NCBI RefSeq assembly: GCF_002077155.1
Contig: NZ_CP015027.1
Coordinates: forward strand, 1,280,501-1,344,500
Length of the DNA: 64,000 bases
Source: Sporosarcina sp. P33
Lineage (GTDB): Bacteria; Bacillota; Bacilli; Bacillales_A; Planococcaceae
Direction of reading: 5' to 3'
Shown here: positions 53,386-62,680 of the stretch, piece by piece
How positions within the stretch are numbered: the stretch's first letter is position 1
How the letters are laid out: the number at the start of each line of letters is the position of its first letter
Notes under the pieces: model-generated
What the model was told of the DNA's origin: nothing
The model's database searches: none
Seen by the model: only the letters and a program-made list of their open reading frames with translations
Program-made: the position numbers and the translations under genes

Positions 53386-54867
53386 CTATCTGCGTCTTAT
53401 TTTTTCACTGCCCAGCGCCTTCATCAGCGATATGACCATAAGCAGCATGACGAATGAAAATGGCAGGGCAGCGATAATGATCGTATTTTGTAAAGCGGAC
53501 AGGCCTCCGACTGACAACAAGATCAATGCAATGGATGATTGAAGTATACCCCAAATAATTTTCACACTCGCAGGCGGCGTCAGCGATCCATATGTCGATT
53601 GCATCCCCAGCACAAATGTTGCCGAGTCCGCACTAGTCACAAAGAATGATGCGATCAGCAGAATAGCTATAACGGAAATGATAAATGACCACGGCAACTC
53701 ATGGAACATTTCAAAGACTACCAGCTCTGTCGAAGAACTTGCGATATCCGCAATTCCGCTGCGCTGCATATCAACTGCAGTCGTACCGAATGCGGAGAAC
53801 CAGAATGCACAAAGTAATGTTGGAGCTAAAAGTACGCCAACCATGAACTCACGGATCGTACGTCCTTTTGAAACACGTGCGATGAACATGCTGACGAATG
53901 GCGCCCATGAAATCCACCAAGCCCAGTAGAAAATTGTCCAATCGAACAGCCATTGCTGGTGCTCTTCATTGAGCGGTGCCGTACGAAGACTCATTTGGAT
54001 CAAATTTCCTGCGTAGCCCCCAAGAGATTCAGTGAACATATTCATGATCAGCAGTGTCGGTCCTAAAATAACGACAAACGCAAGAAGCAGGACAGCAAGC
54101 ACCAAATTTGTGTTGGATAAATACTTGATGCCTTTGCTCAGTCCTGACCACGCAGATATGATGAACAGAACGGTAACAACAGCAATAATGATAAATTGGG
54201 AGAACGTTCCGATTTCAAACCCAAACAGATAATTCAGCCCTGCATTAATTTGAACAGCACCGAAACCGAGAGTTGTTGCCACACCGAAAGCGGTAGCAAA
54301 GACTGCAAGAACGTCTACCAGAATCCCCCATGGGCCATCCATTTTCTTGCCAAAGATCGGTTTCAATGTTGCTGAAATTAAACCAGGTGAATCTTTACGA
54401 AACTGGAAATACGCAAGTGATAAAGCAATGATTCCATACATTGCCCACACATGAAGTCCCCAGTGGTAAAATGATGCGCGCAGCCCTTCCTTAAATGCTT
54501 CATCCGTATTTGGATCTTCTGTTGCGGGATTAATGAAATGCGACAGCGGTTCAGCTGCTCCGTAGAAAACCAGCCCGATCCCCATTCCTGCTGAAAACAG
54601 CATAGCAATCCAAGTAACTGTAGAAAATGCAGGTCTGTCGGTATCTTTACCAAGTCGAATCTTTCCGTACGGACTAAAAATCAGAAAGATGCTTAATAAT
54701 AAGAGTGCGGAAAGCAAAAGGAGGTAGTACCATCCAAAAGAAGAGGCGACAAAATTCTTCGCATTCACTGTAATTTCCTCAAAACTTTCCGATGCAAACA
54801 CACCGTAACCGACCGTGACGATGATTAATGCAATCGTAATGTAAAATACATTTGATATTTTTCTCAT
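53386..54867 (-). CDS. BCCT transporter, glycine-betaine type (OpuD-like)
   Basis: A 493-residue betaine/choline/carnitine transporter with 12 membrane segments. The glycine-rich TM3 stretch SAGMGIGLVFYGAAEP and the aromatic signature WTIFYWAWWISWAPFVSMFIARVSKGRT are both canonical for glycine-betaine uptake (OpuD/BetP group). The C-terminal tail is short, so strong osmosensing of the BetP kind is not evident. GAAAGGAGAAAC precedes the ATG, and a sigma-A promoter lies about 50 bases upstream. It is a single-gene unit. Confidence 0.9.
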   Translation of the reverse strand: MRKISNVFYITIALIIVTVGYGVFASESFEEITVNAKNFVASSFGWYYLLLLSALLLLSIFLIFSPYGKIRLGKDTDRPAFSTVTWIAMLFSAGMGIGLVFYGAAEPLSHFINPATEDPNTDEAFKEGLRASFYHWGLHVWAMYGIIALSLAYFQFRKDSPGLISATLKPIFGKKMDGPWGILVDVLAVFATAFGVATTLGFGAVQINAGLNYLFGFEIGTFSQFIIIAVVTVLFIISAWSGLSKGIKYLSNTNLVLAVLLLAFVVILGPTLLIMNMFTESLGGYAGNLIQMSLRTAPLNEEHQQWLFDWTIFYWAWWISWAPFVSMFIARVSKGRTIREFMVGVLLAPTLLCAFWFSAFGTTAVDMQRSGIADIASSSTELVVFEMFHELPWSFIISVIAILLIASFFVTSADSATFVLGMQSTYGSLTPPASVKIIWGILQSSIALILLSVGGLSALQNTIIIAALPFSFVMLLMVISLMKALGSEKIRRR

Positions 54868-54917
54868 GTTTCTCCTTTCAAAGATAGTTTATTTATTCGT
54901 CTGATGAACGGTTATAT

Positions 54918-54946
54918 ACTATACATATACCTTGACGAGAAAGCAA
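54918..54946 (-). promoter_or_regulatory. Promoter of the first BCCT gene
   Basis: Minus strand TTGCTT (54946-54941), 17 bases, TATAGT (54923-54918). Confidence 0.65.
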
Positions 54947-55149
54947 AAGCGAAAATTACAGGCTTTCATCAGCAGTGTTACGCTTTATTTTTTTATAAAG
55001 CACTCTAAACATAGATGAAATATAACAAAAAGCGCAAAACAGATAAATAAATCCGTTATGATAAGGTAAAAGATAATAAATTAATTATGACCTAATACCT
55101 ACTAAAATTCAGGCGCTGCTAATAAAAACTAAATATTGGAGGAATTACT

Positions 55150-55803
55150 ATGGAAGTAATCATTGAATGGACATATAAAACACCAAAAGGTAAGGCAGCA
55201 GTGTTTACGTCCGAAGAAATGCCTGCGCAAGAGGCTGTAATAATTGTTGAAGACATAGAAAAAACGGGCCGTGCGAAGCAAGTGCAATTTGTAGATCAGT
55301 ATGACAGTTCCTGGACGCTGAAGGAATTAAAAGGCTACTTAAAAGGCATTGAGACAGATCCGCATAATATCACGATCTACTTTGACGGCGGATATGACTG
55401 GGACCAGAAAACTGCCGGGCTTGGCTGTGTCATCTATTATGACCAAAACGGAAAGTCATACAGAGTCCGGAAAAATGCATTCGTTCAGGGACTGACATCA
55501 AATAATGAAGCAGAATATGCCGCACTTCATCTTTGCTTGCAAGAGTTGGAGATGCTGGGAGTCCATCATTTACCTGTCCGGGTACTTGGAGATTCGCGAG
55601 TTGTGATTCATCATTTAAGCGAAGAGTGGCCGGTCATTGAAGAGGATTTATACAATTGGGCGGATAAGGTTGAAGCGAAGATGAACGCCCTTGGACTCCA
55701 GCCGAAATATGAGCTGGTTTCTAGGAAAGCAAATCACGAGGCTGACAAACTGGCAGCACAGGCAATGGCGGGTGTTGAAATTATGGCTACCAGTGAAAGA
55801 TGA
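55150..55803 (+). CDS. RNase HI-like protein with N-terminal extension
   Basis: A 217-residue protein. The N-terminal about 70 residues form a separate small domain (EVIIEWTYKTPKGKAAVFTSEEM...). The rest is an RNase H fold with the acidic active-site set: Asp in IYFDGGYDW, Glu in NNEAEYAAL, Asp in VLGDSRVVI and Asp in NHEADKLA. It resembles the reverse-transcriptase-like RNase HI paralogues of Bacillales (YpeP/YpdQ group). RNA-DNA hybrid cleavage is likely but unproven for this group. TTGGAGGAATTACT precedes the ATG. Confidence 0.85.
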   Translation: MEVIIEWTYKTPKGKAAVFTSEEMPAQEAVIIVEDIEKTGRAKQVQFVDQYDSSWTLKELKGYLKGIETDPHNITIYFDGGYDWDQKTAGLGCVIYYDQNGKSYRVRKNAFVQGLTSNNEAEYAALHLCLQELEMLGVHHLPVRVLGDSRVVIHHLSEEWPVIEEDLYNWADKVEAKMNALGLQPKYELVSRKANHEADKLAAQAMAGVEIMATSER

Positions 55804-55847
55804 CGGACAGCCGGCCATTACGGCGAATGATCCCGAAACAGAAAACG

Positions 55848-55882
55848 ACACTGATCACCTTTACAATCCGGTGACCAGTGCC
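55848..55882 (-). terminator. Terminator near the CMD-family gene
   Basis: CACTG-TCACC and GGTGACCAGTG arms with one mismatch lie between convergent genes. The T-tract is on the minus strand, suiting the CMD-family gene. Confidence 0.5.
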
Positions 55883-55905
55883 TTATCTCTTAATGAGTAA
55901 ACATG

Positions 55906-56319
55906 TTAGTTATCATCGTTTTTCGTAATGGATACGCCGCGTTCCGCAAACACTTTTTGAGCAGCCGTCAGCGCATTCAGCACACTTGGGAACCCTGTAT
56001 ACGGGATCAGGTGCATGATGCAGCCTATGATCTCATCAGGCGTCAAACCGACATCAAGCCCTGTCTTGATGTGCATTTCAATTTGCGGCTTGCCCTGTGC
56101 GACAAGAGCAGTAATGGTCGTGAGGACCTTTTGTTTATTGTCGAGCCCTGGACGCGAATAAATATCACCGAACGCAAATTCCACGACATACTTAGTTAAA
56201 TCCGGCGCAACATCTTTAAAGCTGTCGCCAATTTCCATCTCGCCCGATGGATTATCTTCACCTGATAGCGTAAGCTCCATTAATTTTTCCAAACCTCGCT
56301 GGTAACGATCTTCTGCCAT
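55906..56319 (-). CDS. Carboxymuconolactone decarboxylase family protein
   Basis: A 137-residue alpha-helical CMD-family protein. The core KVLTTITALVAQGKPQIEMHIKTGLDVGLTPDEIIGCIMHLIPYTGFPSVLNAL carries the usual His in EMHI. There is no CxxC pair of the AhpD type, so peroxidase activity is unlikely. Such proteins include gamma-carboxymuconolactone decarboxylases and many unassigned YurZ-like members. The start is fixed at 56319 by GGGAGG 8 bases upstream; the longer open frame has no ribosome site. Confidence 0.85.
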   Translation of the reverse strand: MAEDRYQRGLEKLMELTLSGEDNPSGEMEIGDSFKDVAPDLTKYVVEFAFGDIYSRPGLDNKQKVLTTITALVAQGKPQIEMHIKTGLDVGLTPDEIIGCIMHLIPYTGFPSVLNALTAAQKVFAERGVSITKNDDN

Positions 56320-56540
56320 ATTTAAAACCTCCCGGATAATGTGACACGCCATATTGTCAAACGGCGATTGTACTCCCCATTGTACCAAACTTCGCCGTAA
56401 ACCCAAGCTTTGTGCGTATATTTCGACAATACTTGCAATTAGACACAGATGTATATAACCAGTCATGCCGCGTCGCTTCATTTTCCGAAAGGTGTTCTAT
56501 CGTTTATACTTAAAGAAATGATTTTCATTGGGGGGTCTGC

Positions 56541-56840
56541 ATGTTGGAATTTAAAAGTATCGATGAACAAATCATCCAAAAATATAAAGATGATGAGACG
56601 CTGATGATTCGCCTGTTTGTACAGTGGTGTGCCAATCATAAGCTGGATCCGCAAGTTCTATACAATAAAGCGTATCCCGAACAAGGGGCAAATCAAGCGT
56701 TAAAGGATGTCATGGAAAGTGATGACGGTTTTGAAGAACTGCACATCGATAACGAAACAATGCTGGACGTTCTGCAGATGTTCGGAAATTATGACCTGGC
56801 CTTTATCGTGTCTGATGAAATACAGAAATTCAAACCATAA
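56541..56840 (+). CDS. Small conserved-looking hypothetical protein
   Basis: A 99-residue acidic, mostly helical cytoplasmic protein that I do not recognise. A strong GGGGGGTCTGC ribosome site precedes the ATG, and the coding sequence runs to a terminator hairpin, so it is probably real. It contains a WCANHKLDPQVLYNKAYPEQGANQALKD segment and an acidic C-terminal half. It is a single gene between the divergent CMD-family gene and the convergent EamA gene. Confidence 0.7.
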   Translation: MLEFKSIDEQIIQKYKDDETLMIRLFVQWCANHKLDPQVLYNKAYPEQGANQALKDVMESDDGFEELHIDNETMLDVLQMFGNYDLAFIVSDEIQKFKP

Positions 56841-56844
56841 AAAA

Positions 56845-56910
56845 CGCCTGTGCGAAAATCACTTCCCGTTCATAGATATGAACAGATGCGAATGATTTTC
56901 TGCACAGGCG
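56845..56910 (-). terminator. Terminator of the OsmC/EamA operon
   Basis: CGCCTGTGC-GAAAATCA arms (one bulge) with an inner TTCATA/TATGAA hairpin, followed on the minus strand by TTTTTT. It also overlaps the end of the small plus-strand gene. Confidence 0.8.
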
Positions 56911-56917
56911 GCAGTCT

Positions 56918-57841
56918 TTAAAGCGTATGATATTTTTCTTCAGGACTTCCCTGCTTTGACTTCTTCCTTCCGCCCGCCACCAGCACGGCAGAATAAAGTA
57001 CCAGTGCGATGCCCGCGGCCTGCCATGCTCCCAGGTGATCTCCGAGAAATAACACACCCGCAAGAACGGCAATAATCGGTTCAATAGTTGCCAGAATGGA
57101 TGCCTTCCCCGCTTCTAAATACTTCAGCCCGGATGTGTATAATACATATGCCGCCACTGTAGAGACTAACGCCAGCAGCAACGCGGAGATCCAGACACCC
57201 GCTTGCTGGAATTTATCAGCCATTCGCCAGACATCACTCGTCAGTGACATAAACAGACCCATATAAAAGAACGTATATGTCGTAATCGTCAATGCAGAAT
57301 ACCTTTTTGTAACCGGTTTTGTAAAAATACTGTACAGCGCGTAGCAAAGACCCGATAGTATGCCCATCAGCAACGTACTTCCTGATATACTCTCAGATCC
57401 GAACGGCAGCAGGCCCACTACAAAAGCACAGCCTGCTATGGCAAATACAAGTGCCAGACCTTTGCGTGCAGTCAGCGGTTCCTTGAAGAAAATGCGTGAA
57501 AGGATTGTCACAAATAACGGGCCCGTGTACAATAACGTCACCGCAAGAGACAGGCTTGAACGCGAAAATACTTCAAAGTAAAAATAATTGAACAGCGCCA
57601 GACTGAAAATACCTGCACTTGCAAAAAACAAATGATCTTTCATCCGTGTCCGCAGCTGATTTCGGTAAAACAGGATCATTATCATAAATAAAAATACAAA
57701 GCTGAAAATTCCCCGAACCGCTACGACATCCCAGGCCGTAAAGCCCTGCGTATACAGCGGGGCTATAAATAAACCGATCAGCCCCCAGCAGACCGCTCCT
57801 GCAATTGTAAGGATGCTGGCTTTAAGGTGATGTGTCTCCAA
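56918..57841 (-). CDS. EamA/DMT family transporter
   Basis: A 307-residue drug/metabolite transporter with 10 membrane segments formed by two EamA repeats (first ending near the FNYFYFEVFSRSSLSLAVTLLYTGPLFVTIL signature, second with LEAGKASILATIEPIIAVLAGVLFLGD). The substrate is unknown; many relatives export amino acids or metabolites. The start is a TTG at 57841, supported by GGAGG 9 bases upstream. It begins 15 bases after the OsmC-family gene and is co-transcribed with it. Confidence 0.87.
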   Translation of the reverse strand: METHHLKASILTIAGAVCWGLIGLFIAPLYTQGFTAWDVVAVRGIFSFVFLFMIMILFYRNQLRTRMKDHLFFASAGIFSLALFNYFYFEVFSRSSLSLAVTLLYTGPLFVTILSRIFFKEPLTARKGLALVFAIAGCAFVVGLLPFGSESISGSTLLMGILSGLCYALYSIFTKPVTKRYSALTITTYTFFYMGLFMSLTSDVWRMADKFQQAGVWISALLLALVSTVAAYVLYTSGLKYLEAGKASILATIEPIIAVLAGVLFLGDHLGAWQAAGIALVLYSAVLVAGGRKKSKQGSPEEKYHTL

Positions 57842-57856
57842 CCGTTTAATCCTCCA

Positions 57857-58315
57857 TTATTTCTTTATCCAGTTCGCCTCCACAGGTATGCCTGCGTCCG
57901 CAAACAAATTATACACCGGACACCGTCTTTCAACTTCTGCTTTCAAGCGCTCAATCGCTTCCTCCGGTTCTTTCGTTTCGATCTCCAGCGTAAAACGGAT
58001 CTTTTGGAAGTATGTCTTAACATTTTCTTCCCCCATCAGCCCCCTGACATCAACAATCCCTGTTGTATCGAAATTAAGAGCTGTAAAAGTAAAACCTTGC
58101 TCCTTAGCAATTAACGGAACCATCACTGCCTTGCATCCATTTAATGTAGCCGCCATATATTCAAGCGGTGTACCGCCAGTATCCGTACCGCCCAATTCCT
58201 CCGGCTCATCCATCGAAAATTCTTCAAAGTGACGAATCGTATGCGTTGAACGAATGCCTTCTTTCCATGCAGCTGAAGCGCCCATTTTTACAAGTGTACT
58301 ATTTTTTGTCGACAT
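57857..58315 (-). CDS. OsmC family peroxiredoxin-like protein
   Basis: A 152-residue OsmC/YhfA-type protein. The two conserved cysteines are visible in ATLNGCKAV and ERRCPVYN, the thiol pair that reduces organic hydroperoxides in characterised members. The start at 58315 is preferred because AAGGAG lies 10 bases upstream; the ATG at 58324 almost touches that site. It is the first gene of a two-gene unit with the EamA transporter. Confidence 0.85.
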   Translation of the reverse strand: MSTKNSTLVKMGASAAWKEGIRSTHTIRHFEEFSMDEPEELGGTDTGGTPLEYMAATLNGCKAVMVPLIAKEQGFTFTALNFDTTGIVDVRGLMGEENVKTYFQKIRFTLEIETKEPEEAIERLKAEVERRCPVYNLFADAGIPVEANWIKK

Positions 58316-58324
58316 ATATACCAT

Positions 58325-58639
58325 TCTCCTTAATCCATACTATTTTAATATGCATTGTAACATATAGAATGAAATAAAGAAATGAATTGTTTGAAAACTC
58401 TAAACATCCTATTCACTCACGTTTTTGCAATTCAAAAGATGATTGTAAAGTACAGTATATGGTAACTGCCGAAATGAAGCGCCACATTTTGTAACTAAGT
58501 GATCGCTGATGCTTTGAGGCAACTAGATCAAAGAATAAACCTCCTCATCAAATTAGATTGATCAGGAGGCTTGCTTTTTTTATTGCAATTTTAAAATGGT
58601 TCTGCAATTACGATCACTTGACACAGATCTGATTACATT
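58325..58639. other. Intergenic region between osmC-like and BCCT genes
   Basis: About 315 bases. It holds an imperfect 12-bp hairpin at 58540-58569 (CCTCCTCATCAA with one mismatch), followed on the plus strand by a T-run and on the minus strand by a weaker T-tract. This is the likely terminator of the BCCT operon. No other feature was recognised. Confidence 0.5.
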
Positions 58640-60235
58640 TTAACGAATACTCTTTACTTCCTCCCCAATCGTCTTAGGGGCATCTTCTGCTACTTCACCT
58701 GTCTCCGTATGAAACTTTGAGATATTTTCTGCTGACATACTCCCAAAGTCCTTCACCATCCAGCGCACCCAGCCAACGGCCATTATTGCCATAATGAGGA
58801 CAACAGGAACACCCGTAATGATGGCACTTGTTTTTATTGTATTTAAATCTGCGCCTATAAATATCATTGTCAGAGGTACAACTGCAAGCATTACACACCA
58901 AAATAATCGGTGCAGCGGATGCGGCTCTTCATTTTCCCCGAGACCCGGCGTAGCTGTGGATGCCATAGTAAACGCGGCTCCATCCAGAGTCGAAGCCAAA
59001 AACAGAACAGAAACGACTGCAAACAATACCATGAAAACACCACTGAGAGGCAATGTTTTTAGAACTTCAATAATGGCGGCGTTATCATTTCCGCCAGCTA
59101 GCATTCCAACCATATCGACTTTACCGCTCATCTGACGGTCAATAGACAGGCTGCCGATGACGCCGAAAAAGAAGAAACATCCTACACTGCCGCTGATTAG
59201 CGTATTCAGAATGACCGAACGTAATGTGCGGCCTTTCGATACTTTCGCAATGAATATTCCAGTAAACGGTGCATACGTTATCCAATACAGCCAGTAGAAA
59301 ATGGTCCAAGACTGCGGAAATCCTGACTTGCCGATTGGATCAGTGAACAAGCTCATCTGCACGAAGTTTTGCATCATCTGTCCAAGCGCATTCGTACTGT
59401 TTGCAATAATAAACAATCCCGGGCCTACAATAATAATACCAATACAAAACAGTATAGCCAGTTTGGTCGTCATGTCAGAAATCCGTGCCATTCCTTTTTG
59501 CAAACCTATATAGGAACTTAATGAATAGATAACCGATATCATTAGAATTAATAGCAAATTCATCTTAAATGAAGGTGTAAGACCCAGTACATTACTTAAT
59601 ACTGCAGATACTAAGGGTACGGAAACACCTAATGTAATACTTAGACCGCCAAAACAAATGAAGATGAACATAATATCTACAATTCTTCCGATGACACCCT
59701 TTTGCTTGATGCCAGTAATAGAGCTGACAATTGCGCTCAAGCTAAGCCCTTTGTTTTTTCGTACATAAAGGTGGTAACATATCGGCAGACCGACTAATGC
59801 ATACAGTGTCCAAGCACTGACTCCCCAATGGAACATATTGTAAGGCAAAGCCATTTCAAACGCCCGCTGTGATCCGGGCTCAATACCGAGGCCCGGTGTA
59901 TCAATATAATAAGCCCATTCGATAAATGCCCAGTACACTGTAGCTGAACCTAATCCGCAGGCAATCATCATAGAGATCCATTTAAAATTAGTATATTCAG
60001 GCACTGTGTTGCCTAAACGAATATTCCCGTATTTACTGACAGCCACAAACCCAAGTAACAGGATACCCAAAAACGTAAAGATCAGCGTGCTGGAACCGAA
60101 CCATTCAGTCAACGAGCCAAAAATACTATTGGCTGCCTGCTGAGACTCTTCAGGCTTTACGTACAAGAAACCTACAATACTTAATACAAGAGCCAAACTC
60201 AAAGTGATCAGCAGCGTATCTATTTTCTTCGTCAT
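58640..60235 (-). CDS. Divergent BCCT-family transporter
   Basis: A 531-residue BCCT carrier with 12 membrane segments. The TM3 glycine stretch is GLGSATVYWAFIEW and the TM8 aromatic signature is WTIFYWLYWITYAPFTGIFIAKVSKGRT, both departing from the glycine-betaine type (here the box has Tyr in place of two Trp). This suggests a different quaternary-amine or related substrate, possibly carnitine-like. The ATG at 60235 is preferred, about 7 bases after GGGGA. It is the last gene of the GntR/enolase-superfamily operon, 26 bases after the first enolase-superfamily gene. Confidence 0.87.
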   Translation of the reverse strand: MTKKIDTLLITLSLALVLSIVGFLYVKPEESQQAANSIFGSLTEWFGSSTLIFTFLGILLLGFVAVSKYGNIRLGNTVPEYTNFKWISMMIACGLGSATVYWAFIEWAYYIDTPGLGIEPGSQRAFEMALPYNMFHWGVSAWTLYALVGLPICYHLYVRKNKGLSLSAIVSSITGIKQKGVIGRIVDIMFIFICFGGLSITLGVSVPLVSAVLSNVLGLTPSFKMNLLLILMISVIYSLSSYIGLQKGMARISDMTTKLAILFCIGIIIVGPGLFIIANSTNALGQMMQNFVQMSLFTDPIGKSGFPQSWTIFYWLYWITYAPFTGIFIAKVSKGRTLRSVILNTLISGSVGCFFFFGVIGSLSIDRQMSGKVDMVGMLAGGNDNAAIIEVLKTLPLSGVFMVLFAVVSVLFLASTLDGAAFTMASTATPGLGENEEPHPLHRLFWCVMLAVVPLTMIFIGADLNTIKTSAIITGVPVVLIMAIMAVGWVRWMVKDFGSMSAENISKFHTETGEVAEDAPKTIGEEVKSIR

Positions 60236-60261
60236 ATACATTCCCCATTTTTTATAGTATG

Positions 60262-61383
60262 TTATGAATTTATGCGGTACTTCGAAATCAATTCCTCATC
60301 CAATTCCACGCCCAGGCCAATACAATCCGGAACACGAATGTTACCGTTTTCAAGAGCGGGCAAGCTACCTGTTAAACTAGTGAAGAGCGGACTGTCGCTT
60401 TGAGAATACTCCAGTAAATCACCGTCTTTAGAAGCAGCCAGAAATTGAATAGTTGCTGCCAGCAAAATGCCAGTGCTGAAACCATGCGGCACAAGTTTAG
60501 TGCCATTCATCGAAGCGAGTTCAGAGATTTTTCTCATCTCGCTGATTCCGCCGCAGCGGGTTATATCCGGTTGTATGATATCTGGCTGTGCATATTTCAG
60601 GAAGTCCGCAAACTCATAGCGGGTAGTTAATGATTCGCCGCCGGCAGTTTGGGCGCCCGTTAAACCGGACAGTTTTTTATAGCCTTTCATATCATCTGCC
60701 AGTATCGGTTCTTCAATCCAATGAAGATTGAACTTCTCCAGGCGCTTAAACATTCTTGCAGACCTTCCGTATGTGCCCCATTTAGAAGCCAGGTCGATCT
60801 GAAGTTCAAAATCATCGCCCGCCTCTTCCCGGACAGCCTTTACAATTTCAACATCCGTATCGTCATCATCGCCAAGAATTCCGCCGCCAAACTTTAAGCT
60901 TGTGTAGCCCTGCTCAATTAACTTTCTCACAATCTTTTTGTTTTGAGCGGGAATGTCGTCCGGTATAAACGTCCCGTACGCCTTAATAGTATCCCGATAC
61001 TTTCCGCCAAGCAGCATGTAAATTGGCACTTGATAAAACTGAGAAGCAATATCCCATAGTGCAATATCAATTGCACTGATAGCATGGATACCCGCTCCTC
61101 TTCTCCCCAAGTAATTAGAACCCCAGTACATCTTGTCCCAAAGCTTTTGGATTTCCAAAGGATTTTCCCCAATCAGCAAGGACTTCAAGCCAGTACTGTA
61201 TAAATTAGAGCTGGGTGCTTCAATGATTGCTCGGGCAACCATGGGAGACGTGTCACTTTCTCCAATACCGACTAGTCCAGTGTCCGTGATCACCCGGACA
61301 AGAAGAGCGTCCTCTCCCCATGTGCACTCCTGATCAATCGGAGGGACGCGCAGTTCAATTACTTCTATATCTGTTATTTTCAT
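60262..61383 (-). CDS. Enolase-superfamily enzyme, mandelate-racemase subgroup
   Basis: A 373-residue enzyme with an N-terminal capping domain and a C-terminal TIM barrel. The expected active-site set is complete: Lys164 (SLKFGGG), metal ligands Asp197 (QIDLASKW), Glu224 (WIEEP) and Glu250 (AGGES), and the Asp273 (QPDITRCGG)/His300 (PHGFSTG) dyad. Members abstract a proton alpha to a carboxylate, acting as racemases, epimerases or acid-sugar dehydratases. AAGGCGG precedes the ATG. Its place between a second superfamily member and a BCCT carrier points to metabolism of an imported betaine-like acid. Confidence 0.88.
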   Translation of the reverse strand: MKITDIEVIELRVPPIDQECTWGEDALLVRVITDTGLVGIGESDTSPMVARAIIEAPSSNLYSTGLKSLLIGENPLEIQKLWDKMYWGSNYLGRRGAGIHAISAIDIALWDIASQFYQVPIYMLLGGKYRDTIKAYGTFIPDDIPAQNKKIVRKLIEQGYTSLKFGGGILGDDDDTDVEIVKAVREEAGDDFELQIDLASKWGTYGRSARMFKRLEKFNLHWIEEPILADDMKGYKKLSGLTGAQTAGGESLTTRYEFADFLKYAQPDIIQPDITRCGGISEMRKISELASMNGTKLVPHGFSTGILLAATIQFLAASKDGDLLEYSQSDSPLFTSLTGSLPALENGNIRVPDCIGLGVELDEELISKYRINS

Positions 61384-61487
61384 TGGTGATTACCGCCTTT
61401 TTCAAATGAACTTCAACATACACTATTACCGGCTTTTATGTAATGTACAAACCTACAGACAGCAGTACTCTCGCCCATGATGAACGG

Positions 61488-61519
61488 CACTGCAGGGCTA
61501 ATTTTGCCCTGCTGTACTG
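61488..61519. repeat. Hairpin between the two enolase-superfamily genes
   Basis: CAGGGC/GCCCTG arms with flanking partial pairing around TAATTTT, in the 145-base gap inside the operon. There is no T-run, so it may be a processing or stability element. Confidence 0.4.
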
Positions 61520-61528
61520 CTTCCGGAT

Positions 61529-62659
61529 TTATTCATTATGCATACATGTAATCTGATGAATCGCAGTCCTCTCAATCAGCGGCCAATCCATTTCAATCCC
61601 AAGTCCATTACCTTCAGGGGCATGTACATATCCTTTTTCGTCTGTTCGGATAGGATTTTTCGCGCCAAATTCCAATGGTTCGACAGGCACGGCCTGCTCA
61701 AAGAATAAACAATTTGGTGCAGCCAGCATCAGGTGCAGATTGGCAGCTTGGGAAAGTGTATAACCCCAAGATTGCAATTCCGCCGTCATAGAATTCGCCT
61801 CAGCAAGTGCCATGATTTTTTTCGTTTGCGTGACACCACCCGCCAACGTGGCATCAACTCGCACGCTAGACCAGCTGTCCTGTTGAATTCCCTGCTCAAT
61901 TTGATTCAGATGCAGCAGTGTATTTCCTGCCGGGATAATCGGAATATTCACCTTCGTTCTTAACTCCTGATAACCCTTCAAATCTGTATCCGGCAATGGA
62001 GCCTCGAACCAAACATACCCAAGACGCTCCAATTCAATTGCCACTTTGAGCGCTTCCTGTCTCGTATAAGAACTTTCCACATCCAACATAAACTTTAATC
62101 CGGACCCTTGGAATTCTTTCTCGATTGCATAGACCAGCGCCAAATCTTCCTCCGCTTTGCACCATGTATGAAACTTAATGTATCGGTAGCCTTGCATTTT
62201 AAGGTCATGCACATGTTCGATATAGTCTTCTATGCTCGGCAGAAAAGGCGTACTGGCATAGGACAGAATCTTATCCCTTGCCCCTCCAAGCATCTGATAC
62301 AGCGGCATTTGCGCATATCTTGCGGCAAGATCCCATAGTGCGATATCAATAGGCGACAGTGCCTGCGGTGTCATTTGAACACATCGGCTGGCCAGCAATT
62401 GATAGATTTCCTCCCGCTGTAAAGCTGATTTGCCAATCAAAAAGGGCAGTAAGTGACGGATTGATTCTGCCAGACTTAAATCGGCATTACCTTCTGTCCA
62501 GGATATCGCTCCTCCGCATCCCTCGTAGCCATCCTTTGTCCGTATTCTTACAATTGTATTTGTAATCGTCAGATCAGAGTAATGGGAGGATGTTTTGTAT
62601 TTCGCTTCCGGCGTCTCCACGACATAGACTTGCACGTCGGCTATTTCAAGCTTCTTCAT
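61529..62659 (-). CDS. Enolase-superfamily enzyme with altered active site
   Basis: A 376-residue member with the same two-domain layout but a different active site. The second strand has Lys162-x-His164 (YIKFHTW), metal ligands Asp193 and Glu219 are kept, the third ligand position is Asn246 (IIPAGNTLL) rather than Glu, Asp269 is kept (VRVDATLAGG), and the usual PHG histidine is replaced (ELQSWGYT). It may use a different metal geometry and catalytic base. GAGGAGAAG precedes the ATG, 21 bases after the GntR gene. The substrate is unknown. Confidence 0.85.
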   Translation of the reverse strand: MKKLEIADVQVYVVETPEAKYKTSSHYSDLTITNTIVRIRTKDGYEGCGGAISWTEGNADLSLAESIRHLLPFLIGKSALQREEIYQLLASRCVQMTPQALSPIDIALWDLAARYAQMPLYQMLGGARDKILSYASTPFLPSIEDYIEHVHDLKMQGYRYIKFHTWCKAEEDLALVYAIEKEFQGSGLKFMLDVESSYTRQEALKVAIELERLGYVWFEAPLPDTDLKGYQELRTKVNIPIIPAGNTLLHLNQIEQGIQQDSWSSVRVDATLAGGVTQTKKIMALAEANSMTAELQSWGYTLSQAANLHLMLAAPNCLFFEQAVPVEPLEFGAKNPIRTDEKGYVHAPEGNGLGIEMDWPLIERTAIHQITCMHNE

Positions 62660-62680
62660 ATAATCTTCTCCTATTCTTCT

